A stretch of DNA of 64,000 nucleotides from positions 62,001-126,000 of the forward strand of contig NZ_VYKL01000015.1 of NCBI RefSeq assembly GCF_008710145.1. The letters are read 5' to 3'. A program made the translations under genes and the position numbers. Under the pieces are notes generated by a model, which ran no database searches, was not told where the DNA came from, and saw nothing but the letters and a program-made list of their open reading frames with translations. This stretch comes from Niallia endozanthoxylica (GTDB lineage: Bacteria; Bacillota; Bacilli; Bacillales; Cytobacillaceae). The stretch's first letter is position 1. Each line of letters begins with the position of its first letter. Below, one piece after another: positions 26,976 to 37,931 of the stretch.

Positions 26976-27795
26976 TTAACACCTTTGGAGACCCAACCAC
27001 TGTCATCAGCTGATAGGCGAACACTTCTCAAGTATAACCTGCGTTCTTTTCACTAAATACTAGCTTTTCAGCCAATGTGTGTTTGTTTCGCTATCACTTA
27101 TTTGACTGCTGCATTATCGTTTTTCCCAAACGACAATTAGTTTTCAAGGGTATTGGGATTCCAATCATATCCCTTAGAGAAATAATCATTTCACATTATT
27201 GAATATGATGATTTTGGGCTTAGAGTCTATTATGAGCGTATAATTATTAGAAACTAGTCATAACTCATAACTGCTTTGCATATGGCTATAAACAAAATCC
27301 TTTTACTGATTCAGTTCTGATATTTGTTATAACTATTGGCACTTAATGAGTTTTTTGTAATTGGTTAAACGATACTCACAACTTTTTTGTAGGCAATTTT
27401 GATTTAGGCCTGACACTTGCAACTAATTAAGCTACTGTTAATAAGGTTATTACACGTTACTCAAGAAATTTTACGTCATTTCAGTATACCATTTTTTACT
27501 ACTTGCTTTATAACTTTATTAGATTTCTTACAGTTGGAGAATGCATTTAATCAATTACTATTTTTAAGAAAATGATAAGTTATGCTCATTTCAATATTAT
27601 AGGCTTATTTTCCACTCTATTCCGCTTGAATTCCCCCTTGTATTTAATTTTTTCAAAGCTCCTTTTCTACACTCAACAATCGTGAAAAATATCTCTTTTT
27701 TGTTAAAAGATCTATTACGATTGAGTTAAAAAGATATAGTTTTTCATTTCTTAAACGAAACGAACACTATATGGTTGAGCCTCCAAAAGTGTTAA
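26976..27795. mobile_element. Decayed element bounded by 23-bp terminal inverted repeats
   Basis: The ends TTAACACCTTTGGAGACCC... (26976-26998) and ...CTCCAAAAGTGTTAA (27773-27795) are inverted repeats matching at 20 of 23 positions. The 820 bp between have stops in all frames, AT-rich composition unlike the genes nearby, and an internal ACTCAACAATCGT / ACGATTGAGT inverted repeat at 27671-27726. It could be the remnant of an insertion sequence or a non-autonomous (MITE-like) element. No transposase family can be named and no clear target duplication is seen. Confidence 0.45.
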
Positions 27796-27947
27796 TTTAT
27801 TTGTAGAGCATTTATATCTCTTCTCTACACTTTTATTATATCTGATAATCATCAATTGCAAACGCTTTAAATGTGAATTTTCCGTGAATATTTATTTTCT
27901 GCACTAATTTTTTAAACCCTTTTCTCGTCCTATTAAAGTGTGAACTC

Positions 27948-27975
27948 CAAAAAAAACTACACAAAAGTGTAGTTT
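27948..27975 (-). terminator. Terminator of the YdjO-like gene
   Basis: Minus strand: AACTACAC TTTT GTGTAGTT followed by six further T, overlapping the stop codon of the gene. Confidence 0.88.
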
Positions 27976-28159
27976 ATATCTTGGGCAGCTCCCGAACCTC
28001 CATCGTCATTTCGTGACCACATAAAGGACATTTTAAATCATCGGATGCAAAATCCTTCCTCATCCAACCGTTACAGACAGAATCACTGCAGGAATACACT
28101 TCAACATCCTCCAAAATATTTTCTAACTTATCATCCTGACCTTTTCTGTTAAAAAAAAT
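27974..28159 (-). CDS. YdjO-like cold-inducible zinc-finger protein, apparent ATT start
   Basis: A 61-residue protein matching the YdjO family: a short charged N-terminal part (FFNRKGQDDKLENILEDV), then YSCSDSVCNGWMRKDFASDD and LKCPLCGHEMTMEVRELP, with CNGWMRKDF and CPLCG the family hallmarks and two Cys pairs for zinc. No ATG, GTG or TTG gives the full N terminus: a TAG stop lies five codons upstream of the ATT at 28159. That ATT follows AGGGGG at eight bases, as an AUU start would. A GTG at 28072 region after GGAGG would give a shorter protein. The family is named for a cold-inducible B. subtilis gene. Confidence 0.75.
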   Translation of the reverse strand: MFFNRKGQDDKLENILEDVEVYSCSDSVCNGWMRKDFASDDLKCPLCGHEMTMEVRELPKI

Positions 28160-28645
28160 CGGAATCGCCCCCTAATTTTTTATGAAAGTCCTCTTCTACA
28201 TACGATAAGAATTGAACCACTCCATTTTTGGATAACCAATATGAGCTGTTTGGGTTAAATAATTGTTTGTCTCTTATTAGTATGAACAAATTATTAAAAT
28301 TTAACAGGGAATCAAAAAAAATACAGTTGAGTACATTAATCATTTTACATATAAAAATCAAACTGATTTCATCTATACAGGGTTAAATGTTTAAAGCTTA
28401 CACTTTCTCCTTCTTAATTATTATAACACGATTTCAATAAAAATGATTTGAATCACTAAGTTTATTCTATATTAAGGAATTGTTCCTAAATAATGAAGAA
28501 AATAAATATATCAATAATTCCTAATGAGAGAGGAATGTAATAAAAAGAAATATGTATATTACCATGACTTAAGATTAGTAAACAAAGGTTTACTAGCACA
28601 TAATATGAAAAACAGGCAAGAACGCCAAGCATTCGTGCCTGTTTT
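28160..28645. other. AT-rich region upstream of the YdjO-like gene
   Basis: No gene I can defend. A 70-codon frame on the minus strand (28361-28149) has no ribosome site and a composition like random AT-rich sequence, though it ends in the T8 run where the YdjO frame begins. The rest holds the probable YdjO promoter and long leader. Confidence 0.4.
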
Positions 28646-28651
28646 TCATAT
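28603..28651. terminator. Terminator of the 66-residue unknown gene
   Basis: ATATGAAAAACAGGCA and its complement around an interior of 17 nt; able to act in either direction. Confidence 0.85.
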
Positions 28652-28846
28652 AAACTTAAGAACGGTCAGGTGTCTCTTTCTTGTCCCGTCATGGTGAAGC
28701 GAATGGTCTACTTCTAATACCTCCCGAGGCAGATCAGTTTTATCAGGTAAATACAATGAAATTTTGGAGCGCGGCTCCGAAAAGCTGATTTGTATCCCCG
28801 ACTTCTTCAACCGATTAACTAAATCAATTAGCTGTTTGCTAGGCAT
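28646..28846 (-). CDS. Small protein of unknown function
   Basis: A 66-residue basic protein I do not recognise. It has an N-terminal helix (MPSKQLIDLVNRLKKSGIQI), a strand-rich middle (SFSEPRSKISLYLPD) and a His-rich stretch (DHSLHHDGTRKRHLTVLKFI) at the end. AAAGGAG lies eight bases before the ATG and a strong terminator overlaps the stop, so the gene is well supported as expressed. It stands alone, divergent from the ABC-F gene. No membrane segment or signal is visible. Confidence 0.72.
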   Translation of the reverse strand: MPSKQLIDLVNRLKKSGIQISFSEPRSKISLYLPDKTDLPREVLEVDHSLHHDGTRKRHLTVLKFI

Positions 28847-29145
28847 ACTAAAAACTCCTTTAATGATCTCTAGGATTTAATGGTACATGGTAAATGTGAA
28901 ATAAAGATGAATGAATATTATTAATTGGATGACAGTCACTTTTCCTTACCTAATTAATACGAGTTCATCACACTGTTCTCCTGCAATAATTTACAATTTT
29001 ATAAAATACACTACCTTTTCCTTATATCATTTCTTATTCCTTTTCTCGCTCCAAATTCTTCCATTAATCTCTTCATACTCTATTTGTTACCATGAAAGGT
29101 GTTCTTCTTCATTAAAAATGGTATAATCGTGTCATATTGTGTTTT
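28847..29145. other. Divergent region upstream of the ABC-F gene
   Basis: About 300 AT-rich bases with no supported gene. The end of the region contains TATAAT-like sequence near 29119-29124, a possible ABC-F promoter. Confidence 0.4.
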
Positions 29146-29155
29146 GGAGGAATAA

Positions 29156-29161
29156 ATGTAA
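29156..29161 (+). promoter_or_regulatory. Start-stop element (ATG TAA) before the ABC-F gene
   Basis: GGAGG (29146-29150) is five bases from an ATG immediately followed by TAA, then the real ATG at 29162 follows with no gap. The minimal ORF has the better spacing to the ribosome site than the gene itself. Confidence 0.5.
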
Positions 29162-30784
<1,623 letters not shown>

Positions 30785-30795
30785 CCGTTATTTCA

Positions 30796-30834
30796 AAAAG
30801 AAAAAGCAAAGGGAATCCCTTTGCTTTTTCTTTA
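30796..30834. terminator. Bidirectional terminator between ykpA and the YuzL-type gene
   Basis: A perfect palindrome AAAGAAAAAGCAAAGGGA with its complement, between convergent genes. Confidence 0.9.
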
Positions 30835-30963
30835 TAATTGTTTTGTTTTTTTTCGTGCAGAGGAAACTTCCTTCATGCCCGTTTCTACTGTTGTTGTTCC
30901 TTGTCCTTCTACCCGGGATGAGCTTAATCCTGTTTTTGACGGATCTTGTTTGCGTTTTCCCAT
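30832..30963 (-). CDS. YuzL-type small protein
   Basis: A 43-residue basic, hydrophilic protein (MGKRKQDPSKTGLSSSRVEG at the start, ending SSARKKTKQL). The opening KRKxDPSKxGLSSxxVEGQG resembles the Bacillus YuzL family of unknown function; that assignment is from memory. GGAGGTG lies seven bases before the ATG and the stop falls in the edge of a strong terminator. It resembles small spore-associated proteins in composition, but no function can be given. Confidence 0.7.
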   Translation of the reverse strand: MGKRKQDPSKTGLSSSRVEGQGTTTVETGMKEVSSARKKTKQL

Positions 30964-31067
30964 TTTCAACACCTCCACCTTTATAGTGCCGAATTTCGAA
31001 AGTTCTTATGCTCAGTTATAAATGAGTTTCTTTCTTCATTTATGAATCAACAGTTGAAACTAGCTAT

Positions 31068-32252
31068 TTATCCTTTTTTACTATTTTTTATATATTCTGC
31101 ATATTGGTCATCTCTTGATAATGCCGCATTGTATTGTCTTTTGACAAAGTGTTCAGCTTCTGTAAAACTGTTAAATGACAGCGGCAATGTTTTGCTGCCA
31201 TTCTCAACAATCCACTGATTATTATGTTCTCGGATAAACCATTTCTCTCGATTATTATTCTCATACAGTGAGCCTTCCGGATTGTTTTTTAGGTTGTGCT
31301 GATTTTTTGGTGCATCCAATCTAGAAGAATCTAGCGGAAAAACTTCGTGAACAAAAAGCTTATAAGCTGTTTCATTCATGGTACATCCTGAAGCCTTCAC
31401 ATGTCCTCCCCCGCCAAATTTACCTGCCACCGCAGAAACATCGACATGATCATGAATCGTACGAAAACTAACCTTTTTACCTCCCATATTCAAGATGACA
31501 ATATAATCAAGATGACTATTCTCTTTCCCAAGCTCGTTCCCAAGTTCTGAATGGTACATTTCTGCATGTACAATACCAACACAATGATCATCAACAAAGG
31601 TTTGCACAAGTTCGCGATTTTTCTTACGAATGTATCGGTTTATTTTCTCTTCTTCCATTTTTAATAATTGCTGTTCAAACTCATTAAAGGAGAATGTATT
31701 TTCTGATTTCAGTCTCTCTAGCATTTTCCCTTCAAACTCATCAAGTGAAAGGAGAGAAAACAAATCATTCAACTGTTTAGCTTTTATTTCATTATTTTTT
31801 TCCCATTCCCATGTATCATATTGCCGAATCAGCTCGACAAATTCATCTATCGAACTCTTTGCTGTTACCCACTTATTTTCTAATAAATAATCATAAAACA
31901 AGGATGTGGCAGACGTTAGTCTTCCATCATCATATTCAACGGTTACCTTTGCCCAACTATATTCATTTAAATGCAAGGCAGTTTTATGATGATCGATGAA
32001 TTGTGCTTTTCCTCCCTCTTGAACAAATTGTTCAATGCGTTTGCTGTTTGCCTCATTGACGCTAAGATCTGTAATCCATATAGTATTTTCATTTACCTGA
32101 TTCGACTTCGTTAATTCGAAAAAACGTTCAACTTGCGAATTAATTCTAGCTACCGAATTATAATGAACCTCCACTTCTTCACCAAAGGCAATTTTAGCTA
32201 ATATTCCGCATCCTAGACCATCTAAATCATTATGAGTATATAAATGAATCAA
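31068..32252 (-). CDS. nrnB: DHH-family nanoRNase NrnB (oligoribonuclease)
   Basis: Degrades RNA oligonucleotides of two to five residues, and probably pAp-type products, ending mRNA decay. The 394-residue protein has HLYTHNDLDGLGCGILAKIAFG at the N terminus with the DHH-family metal Asp residues, WITDLSVNEAN, FIDHHKTALHLNEY with the DHH triad near residue 83, DDGRLTSATSLFYDYLLEN, and the C-terminal DHHA1 part GGGGHVKASGCT. Length and pattern match B. subtilis NrnB (YngD). The start is a TTG nine bases after AAAGG; a longer ATG frame to 32306 lacks an SD. It stands alone. Confidence 0.92.
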   Translation of the reverse strand: MIHLYTHNDLDGLGCGILAKIAFGEEVEVHYNSVARINSQVERFFELTKSNQVNENTIWITDLSVNEANSKRIEQFVQEGGKAQFIDHHKTALHLNEYSWAKVTVEYDDGRLTSATSLFYDYLLENKWVTAKSSIDEFVELIRQYDTWEWEKNNEIKAKQLNDLFSLLSLDEFEGKMLERLKSENTFSFNEFEQQLLKMEEEKINRYIRKKNRELVQTFVDDHCVGIVHAEMYHSELGNELGKENSHLDYIVILNMGGKKVSFRTIHDHVDVSAVAGKFGGGGHVKASGCTMNETAYKLFVHEVFPLDSSRLDAPKNQHNLKNNPEGSLYENNNREKWFIREHNNQWIVENGSKTLPLSFNSFTEAEHFVKRQYNAALSRDDQYAEYIKNSKKG

Positions 32253-32590
32253 AATAACCAACCTTTCCGGTTTTATTAGTATTATGTACAAGAAAACCAT
32301 CGGCACTGCCTGAACGACGCTCCCGCTGGTTTAACCAATTACCTGTATTCTCAAGGTATTTATCCGTATGAAACATAATATATAAAACATTATAACTTTA
32401 CTTCCCTATTGTCAAAAAGAAATCCTTCTTTCATACAAAATGTTTATTCTGACAAAAAGAAAAAATGTAAAATCTCACGTTACATATTATTCATTTAGGT
32501 AGTTCTAAAAGAAAGTTCAAATTTAATGACAAGTTCCTATCCCTTGTCCGCATATAATACTTACCAGGACTTTATTTGGATAACAGCCTT
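32253..32590. other. Divergent upstream region of nrnB and the cupredoxin gene
   Basis: An AT-rich stretch with no gene. It must hold both promoters; I see no strong operator or RNA motif. Confidence 0.45.
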
Positions 32591-32608
32591 ACGCAGGGAG
32601 GGGAACTC

Positions 32609-33073
32609 ATGAAGCTTATTATCATTAAAAAGCGGCTATTGTGGTATTGTATTATTTTCATGGTCATCTTAGCTTCTGCAGGCGGATGGTATTTTATTAA
32701 CCAGGAAAACGAGGTTGTATTTAAACAAGAAGAACAAGCAGAAAAAGAGACGGGTATACGTAAAATCCATCTTGTGACGGGTGAATTCTCTTCCGAGTTG
32801 CAAAATGGTTCAAAACTGGAAGCGTACCGTTGGGATCCTGGAACCATTTATTTGAAAGTCGGTGAAAAGGTTCATTTAACTATTTTAGGCATAAACGGAA
32901 AAGAACACCCTTTTATAATTGAAGATACCAACATAAAAGGCACGGTAAAAAAAGGAGAAGAAACAGTAGTTCCCCTTCAATTTCACGAAAAAGGGATTTA
33001 TCGATTAATTTGCCTTACCCATGCAGATAAGCATCACGAAGGACCCATGATTGCTTATCTAATAGTAGACTAA
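32609..33073 (+). CDS. Membrane-anchored cupredoxin-domain protein
   Basis: A 154-residue protein with one N-terminal membrane segment (residues 10-29) and an outward domain of cupredoxin type. The type I copper ligands are visible: His in GKEHPFIIED near residue 101, then CLTHADKHHEGPM near 135-147, giving Cys, His and Met with the usual spacing. The core strands WDPGTIYLKVGEKVHLTILG precede the first His. It could carry electrons or store or deliver copper at the cell surface. No partner oxidase or copper-resistance gene is near. The start follows GGGAGGGG. Confidence 0.82.
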   Translation: MKLIIIKKRLLWYCIIFMVILASAGGWYFINQENEVVFKQEEQAEKETGIRKIHLVTGEFSSELQNGSKLEAYRWDPGTIYLKVGEKVHLTILGINGKEHPFIIEDTNIKGTVKKGEETVVPLQFHEKGIYRLICLTHADKHHEGPMIAYLIVD

Positions 33074-33130
33074 TTTTTTGCATTCTTTTCTTCTCATTTA
33101 TCACCTAAAAATTCCATACAAAAATCTAGA

Positions 33131-33173
33131 CAGGCTGGGGAGAAATGTTTTTATTTATCTCTAGCCCTTTTTA
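33131..33173 (+). terminator. Terminator of the cupredoxin gene
   Basis: Imperfect GGCTGGGGAGA / TCTCTAGCCC stem followed by T5. Confidence 0.7.
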
Positions 33174-33390
33174 TACAACAGTATAACAAATTGCATTTTT
33201 GTTTATAATACAGTTTTAATAACTTACATATTTTTTAAAAATGCCTAAATAATCAAAAAGACATTAAAACCTTATATCTCAATGATTATTATAACATTCA
33301 TAAAATGTTCATATATCATGTGATTCTTTTAACAAACAATCTGTTATATTAAATCTATAGTAATTGTACCACTAAAATTTACTTAAACCT
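33174..33390. other. Upstream region of pflB
   Basis: An AT-rich region holding the probable promoter (TTAACA at 33330-33335 area with TATATTAAAT downstream). I looked for full Fnr (TGTGA-N6-TCACA) and Rex palindromes and found only a half-match (TGTGATTCTTTTAACA). Confidence 0.4.
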
Positions 33391-33406
33391 ATGAGGTGAC
33401 ATAACA

Positions 33407-35668
33407 ATGGAACAATGGAAAGGTTTTATTAATGGAGTTTGGCAAAAAGAAGTAAATGTAAGAGATTTTATTCTGAAGAATTTTACACCTTATATGGGTG
33501 ACAATAGATTTTTAGAAGGTCCTACGGAGGCAACAGCAAAACTTTGGAATCAAGTAATGGAACTATCTAAAAAAGAACGTGAAGCTGGCGGCGTATTGGA
33601 CGCTGATACAAAAATCGTTTCAACCATTACTTCACATGGCCCTGGATACTTAGATAAAGAACTTGAAACAATTGTTGGTTTCCAAACTGATAAACCTTTT
33701 AAACGTTCATTAATGCCTTTCGGCGGAATTCGCATGGCAAAAACGGCATTAGAATCATATGGATTCGAATTAGATGAAGAGGTAGAACATATTTTTTCAG
33801 ATTATCGTAAAACTCATAACCAAGGTGTTTTCGATGCATACACACCAGAAATGAGAGCAGCTCGTTCTGCTGGCGTTATTACAGGACTACCAGATGCTTA
33901 CGGCCGCGGACGTATTATTGGTGACTATCGTCGTGTTGCACTTTACGGTGTTGATTTCTTAATGCAGGAAAAACTTAAAGAATATCAATATATCGGCGAT
34001 GGTACGATGACAGACGATGTGATTCGTGACCGTGAAGAATATAGTGAACAATATCGTGCTTTAAAAGAATTAAAACAAATGGCAGCATCTTATGGATATG
34101 ATATTTCCCAGCCTGCAAAAAATGCTAAAGAAGCAATTCAATGGTTATACTTCGGCTACTTGGCAGCTATTAAGGAACAAAACGGAGCAGCTATGAGCCT
34201 CGGACGTACATCTACTTTCTTAGATATCTATATCGAAAGAGATTTACAGAATGGTACTCTAACAGAAAAAGAAGCGCAGGAATTAGTTGACCATTTTGTT
34301 ATGAAACTTCGTCTTGTTAAATTTGCAAGAACACCAGAATATAACGAATTGTACAGCGGAGACCCAACTTGGGTAACAGAATCAATCGCAGGTATGGCTC
34401 TTGACGGCCGTCCATTAGTGACAAAGAACTCTTTCCGCTTCTTACACACATTGGATAACTTAGGACCTGCTCCAGAACCAAACTTAACTATTCTTTGGTC
34501 CACCAAATTACCTGAAGGTTTCAAGGAATATGCTGCAAAAATGTCCATTAAATCAAGCGCTATTCAATATGAAAATGATGACATGATGAGAGAATTATGG
34601 GGCGATGATTATGGCATTGCTTGCTGTGTATCTGCAATGAAAATTGGTAAACAAATGCAATTCTTCGGAGCGCGGGTAAATATTGCAAAAGCATTATTGT
34701 ATGCTATTAACGGCGGTGTTGACGAAAAGAAAAAAACTCAAGTTGGACCATCCTACCAACCAATTACTTCTGATTATTTGGATTACGAAGAAGTGAAACA
34801 AAAATTTGACAAAATGCTTGATTGGTTATGCGGATTATATGTAAATACGCTGAATGTGATTCATTATATGCACGATAAATACAGCTATGAAAGAATTGAA
34901 ATGGCTCTCCATGACCGCGAAATTCTTCGCACAATGGCTTGTGGTATTGCTGGACTTTCTGTCGCAGCTGATTCACTTAGTGCTATTAAATATGCAAAAG
35001 TTAAAACAATCCGTGATGAAAACGGGCTTGTTGTTGATTACGAAATCGAAGGTGACTTCCCTAAATACGGAAACAACGATGATCGCGTCGATCAAATTGC
35101 TGTAGACCTTGTTGAAGGAATCATGAACAGAATTAGAAAACATAAAACCTATCGTAATGCAGTTCCAACTCAATCCGTTTTAACGATTACATCAAACGTG
35201 GTATATGGTAAGAAAACAGGTGCAACTCCTGATGGCCGCGCAGCAGGTAAACCATTTGCACCAGGAGCTAACCCAATGCATGGCCGCGACACAAAAGGAG
35301 CCCTTGCATCTCTTACTTCTGTATCAAAACTACCATATGAGTCATCATTAGATGGTATTTCTAATACCTTTACGGTTACACCAAAGGCTATTGGAAAAGA
35401 AGAACAGACGCAAGTAAGAAATCTAGTAGCAATGCTAGACGGTTATATGATAAAACACGGGCACCATATTAATGTGAACGTATTAAACCGCGACACATTG
35501 TTAGATGCTGTTGAACACCCAGAATTATATCCGCAATTAACCATTCGTGTATCAGGATATGCTGTTAACTTTATTAAACTCACTCGTGAACAACAAATCG
35601 ATGTCATTAATCGTACATTCCATGAAAGCATGTCACAAGCTGTACAAAAAGAACCTGTCCTTGCATAA
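33407..35668 (+). CDS. pflB: Formate C-acetyltransferase (pyruvate formate-lyase)
   Basis: Splits pyruvate with CoA into acetyl-CoA and formate under anoxia by a glycyl-radical mechanism. The 753-residue protein has the adjacent active-site cysteines in [10 protein letters not shown] (Cys406 and Cys407) and the glycyl-radical motif RVSGYAVNF with Gly717 near the C terminus. GDDYGIACC and [23 protein letters not shown] are typical of true PFL rather than glycerol or choline lyases. The activase gene follows 142 bp downstream, after a terminator-like hairpin, so it may also have its own transcript. The start ATG follows GAGGTGAC. A fermenting capacity is thereby indicated. Confidence 0.97.
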   Translation: MEQWKGFINGVWQKEVNVRDFILKNFTPYMGDNRFLEGPTEATAKLWNQVMELSKKEREAGGVLDADTKIVSTITSHGPGYLDKELETIVGFQTDKPFKRSLMPFGGIRMAKTALESYGFELDEEVEHIFSDYRKTHNQGVFDAYTPEMRAARSAGVITGLPDAYGRGRIIGDYRRVALYGVDFLMQEKLKEYQYIGDGTMTDDVIRDREEYSEQYRALKELKQMAASYGYDISQPAKNAKEAIQWLYFGYLAAIKEQNGAAMSLGRTSTFLDIYIERDLQNGTLTEKEAQELVDHFVMKLRLVKFARTPEYNELYSGDPTWVTESIAGMALDGRPLVTKNSFRFLHTLDNLGPAPEPNLTILWSTKLPEGFKEYAAKMSIKSSAIQYENDDMMRELWGDDYGIACCVSAMKIGKQMQFFGARVNIAKALLYAINGGVDEKKKTQVGPSYQPITSDYLDYEEVKQKFDKMLDWLCGLYVNTLNVIHYMHDKYSYERIEMALHDREILRTMACGIAGLSVAADSLSAIKYAKVKTIRDENGLVVDYEIEGDFPKYGNNDDRVDQIAVDLVEGIMNRIRKHKTYRNAVPTQSVLTITSNVVYGKKTGATPDGRAAGKPFAPGANPMHGRDTKGALASLTSVSKLPYESSLDGISNTFTVTPKAIGKEEQTQVRNLVAMLDGYMIKHGHHINVNVLNRDTLLDAVEHPELYPQLTIRVSGYAVNFIKLTREQQIDVINRTFHESMSQAVQKEPVLA

Positions 35669-35682
35669 GGTTTATTGATACT

Positions 35683-35713
35683 GAAAGAGAAGGGTTTTCC
35701 CCCTTCTCTTTGA
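35683..35713 (+). terminator. Terminator or attenuating hairpin between pflB and pflA
   Basis: AAAGAGAAGGG / CCCTTCTCTTT stem after the pflB stop. Only a mixed T tail follows, so read-through into pflA is likely. Confidence 0.72.
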
Positions 35714-35810
35714 ATTTTCTTTTCCGCACTTATCAAAAAGTGCTCTTTATGGTATTACGATTAAGCATTCATTATAGAGAGCATTTTTTTAATGAAGGGA
35801 GATTATGAAC

Positions 35811-36566
35811 ATGCAAGGAAATATTCATTCTATCGAGTCATTCGGTACTGTAGACGGACCAGGTATACGTTATGTCATCTTTACACAAGGCTGTCTGCTC
35901 CGCTGTCAGTATTGTCACAACGCAGACACTTGGGAAATTGGAACAGGAAAACAAATGTCTGTAGCTGACATTATGGAGGATTTAACTTCATACCTCCCTT
36001 TTATCGAATCTTCAGGCGGCGGAATTACAGTCAGTGGCGGTGAACCGTTGTTACAAATACCCTTTCTGATTGAATTATTTAAGGAATGCAAAAAGTTAGG
36101 GATTCATACGACCATTGATTCATCAGGCGGCTGTTATTCAACTGCTCCCCTGTTTCAAGAACAGTTTAATGAATTGTTGAATTATACAGATTTAATTTTA
36201 GTCGACTTAAAGCATATGAACCGAAAGAAGCATATTCAATTAACAGGTATGGCGAATGATCATATTATCCAATTTGCTAAGCTCTTATCTGAGCGCAAAA
36301 TTCCTGTCTGGATACGCCATGTTCTCGTCCCTTCTATTACGGATGATGAAAATGACTTAAAAGAGCTTGGTGAGTTTATCGGCACGCTCGAAAATGTCGA
36401 GAAACTTGAAATACTGCCTTATCATAAGCTTGGCATTTATAAATGGGAGGCACTTGGACTTGATTATCCTCTCCAAAACATTGAACCGCCAAGTGAGGAT
36501 AAAGTTAATATTGCTTATGAAATTCTAACCAAATCGTTGACGTTTTACAAAAAAGTACTGTCCTAA
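35811..36566 (+). CDS. pflA: Pyruvate formate-lyase activating enzyme
   Basis: A radical-SAM enzyme that abstracts hydrogen from the PFL glycine to switch it on. The 251-residue protein carries the [4Fe-4S] motif CxxxCxxC as Cys28, Cys32 and Cys35 (TQGCLLRCQYCHNADTW), the SAM-binding GGGITVSGGEPLLQ near residues 72-85 and DLKHMNRKKH, then RHVLVPSITDDE. A GGGAG site stands three bases from one ATG (35805) and nine from the next (35811), so I prefer the second. It is plainly the partner of pflB upstream. Stop lies in the loop of a terminator. Confidence 0.95.
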   Translation: MQGNIHSIESFGTVDGPGIRYVIFTQGCLLRCQYCHNADTWEIGTGKQMSVADIMEDLTSYLPFIESSGGGITVSGGEPLLQIPFLIELFKECKKLGIHTTIDSSGGCYSTAPLFQEQFNELLNYTDLILVDLKHMNRKKHIQLTGMANDHIIQFAKLLSERKIPVWIRHVLVPSITDDENDLKELGEFIGTLENVEKLEILPYHKLGIYKWEALGLDYPLQNIEPPSEDKVNIAYEILTKSLTFYKKVLS

Positions 36567-36584
36567 TTGGAACAGTACTTTTTT
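36549..36584 (+). terminator. pflA terminator
   Basis: AAAAAAGTACTGT / ACAGTACTTTTTT stem; the pflA stop codon is in its loop. It may also work for the convergent nadE gene. Confidence 0.92.
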
Positions 36585-36612
36585 GACAATATTCACCTAA
36601 CTTTTCCACTGC

Positions 36613-37434
36613 CTATTTCCACCAGTCATCAAACATAGTTGCCGGCATTTCTCTTTTATGCTGAGACGCTTGGTATCTCTTCTCAATCTTCTCCGCACTT
36701 TCGGGGGACACGGTTTTACCTTCTAAGTAATCATCCAATTCTTCATAGGAAATGCCAAGCTCAGTTTCATCTGCCTGACCTGGTCTTTCATCTAATAAAT
36801 CTGCAGTTGGAACCTTTAAATAGATTCTTTCTTCAGCTCCTAATACTTTTAACAATTCTTTCCCTTGTCTTTTCGTTAGACCCGCAAGCGGAACAAGGTC
36901 TGCGCCCCCGTCTCCATACTTCGTATAAAAGCCTGTCACAGCCTCTGCTGCATGATCTGTACCGATAACAAGCAAATTTTCCTGACCGCCAATGACATAT
37001 TGAGCAATCATTCTCATTCTGGCTTTTACATTCCCTTTATGATAATCCCTTAACGGGGCACCTTCTATGTTACTGTCATACTCAGCTTTTACAGCATTAA
37101 CCGCTTTTTCAATATTAAACGTAAATACTTTATCTGCCTTAATAAAGTCCAAAGCGGCCTGCGCATCATCTTCATCCTTTTGAACCCCATAAGGAAGGCG
37201 TACAGCAACAAATTTCACATCATAGCCCTCAGCCCTCAAGCTTTCAACAGCTAATTGGGCAAGTCTTCCGGCAAGAGATGAATCTTGTCCCCCGCTTATT
37301 CCAAGTACATATCCCTTTGCTTTTGTTTTTAAAAGGTACTCCTTTAAAAATTGAATTCTCTTTTGTACCTCCGCTTTTGGATCGATTACAGGCTGAATAT
37401 GTAACTCTTTCATGATTCGCTTTTGCATACTCAT
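36613..37434 (-). CDS. nadE: Ammonia-dependent NAD+ synthetase
   Basis: Converts nicotinate adenine dinucleotide to NAD+ using ammonia and ATP. The 273-residue protein starts [20 protein letters not shown] and has the N-type ATP pyrophosphatase P-loop [14 protein letters not shown] near residues 44-57, [41 protein letters not shown] and the C-terminal MFDDWWK. The length and sequence closely follow B. subtilis NadE. GGGAGGG precedes the ATG at 37434; an ATG nine codons further upstream would be placed before that SD and is rejected. It is convergent with pflA. Confidence 0.96.
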   Translation of the reverse strand: MSMQKRIMKELHIQPVIDPKAEVQKRIQFLKEYLLKTKAKGYVLGISGGQDSSLAGRLAQLAVESLRAEGYDVKFVAVRLPYGVQKDEDDAQAALDFIKADKVFTFNIEKAVNAVKAEYDSNIEGAPLRDYHKGNVKARMRMIAQYVIGGQENLLVIGTDHAAEAVTGFYTKYGDGGADLVPLAGLTKRQGKELLKVLGAEERIYLKVPTADLLDERPGQADETELGISYEELDDYLEGKTVSPESAEKIEKRYQASQHKREMPATMFDDWWK

Positions 37435-37614
37435 GTAATTCCCTCCCTTTTGTCTATTCATATTATAGCCTTTTCTACACAGTTGTCTAATTAACAGATT
37501 TTATATCCAATTTCCCATACTGCTCTGTTACTATTCTCCATTGCTAAATGAACCAAAATCAATTATACTTGCACCAAATACATGCTATTCATACGCAATA
37601 TTGAGGTGAACTAT

Positions 37615-37905
37615 TTGTTAGAATTTTTACTGGATACAACAAATTTACAAGTAGATTATACGTTGTATATAAGTATCCTATTTGGTCTTTCAGTTAAATT
37701 GCTATGGATGCGGAATATTGAATTCAAATTCATTGAATCCATTTACACATCTTCTGACGTACAGTTTAACAGTAAAAACCTTTTATTGCAGAGAATAAGC
37801 CAAATCCCCTTTAATATCCAACTGATGTGGATATTAAAATATATAAGAAGAAAAAAAGACCTAAGTGATGAACCTGATTATACTATTTCCTCAACCATTT
37901 ATTAA
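37615..37905 (+). CDS. MifM-like regulatory leader peptide of yidC2 (putative)
   Basis: A 96-residue ORF from a TTG start behind GAGGTGA, ending 24 bp before the YidC2 gene. It has an N-terminal hydrophobic segment (YTLYISILFGLSVKLLW, about residues 15-31), a basic C-terminal part (MWILKYIRRKKDL) and a short acidic run DEPD at residues 85-88 close to the end. In B. subtilis the ORF just before yidC2 is mifM, about 95 residues. Its membrane segment senses insertion and its acidic C terminus stalls the ribosome near residues 86-89. Position, size and layout all fit; direct sequence identity could not be checked. Alternative: an unrelated small membrane protein. Confidence 0.75.
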   Translation: MLEFLLDTTNLQVDYTLYISILFGLSVKLLWMRNIEFKFIESIYTSSDVQFNSKNLLLQRISQIPFNIQLMWILKYIRRKKDLSDEPDYTISSTIY

Positions 37906-37931
37906 AAAATGAAATAATTGGAGGAAATAGT
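37882..37931 (+). promoter_or_regulatory. SD-sequestering hairpin before yidC2
   Basis: ACTATTTCCTC (37882-37892), inside the last codons of the leader ORF, is perfectly complementary over 11 bp to GAGGAAATAGT (37921-37931), which covers the yidC2 ribosome site and its GTG start. A ribosome stalled at the DEPD codons (37867-37878) would cover the left arm and free the SD. Confidence 0.82.

Noticed and set aside
28149-28361. A 70-codon minus-strand frame before the YdjO gene
   Set aside because: No ribosome site, no recognisable motif, AT-rich composition like non-coding sequence. Kept only as part of the frameshift alternative for the YdjO start.
30946-31218. Plus-strand 90-codon frame across the YuzL-type gene and the nrnB tail
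   Set aside because: It is the complement of two supported minus-strand genes and has no ribosome site.
33174-33406. Possible Fnr or Rex site before pflB
   Set aside because: Only a half-site TGTGA with a poor second half; no full palindrome of either type.
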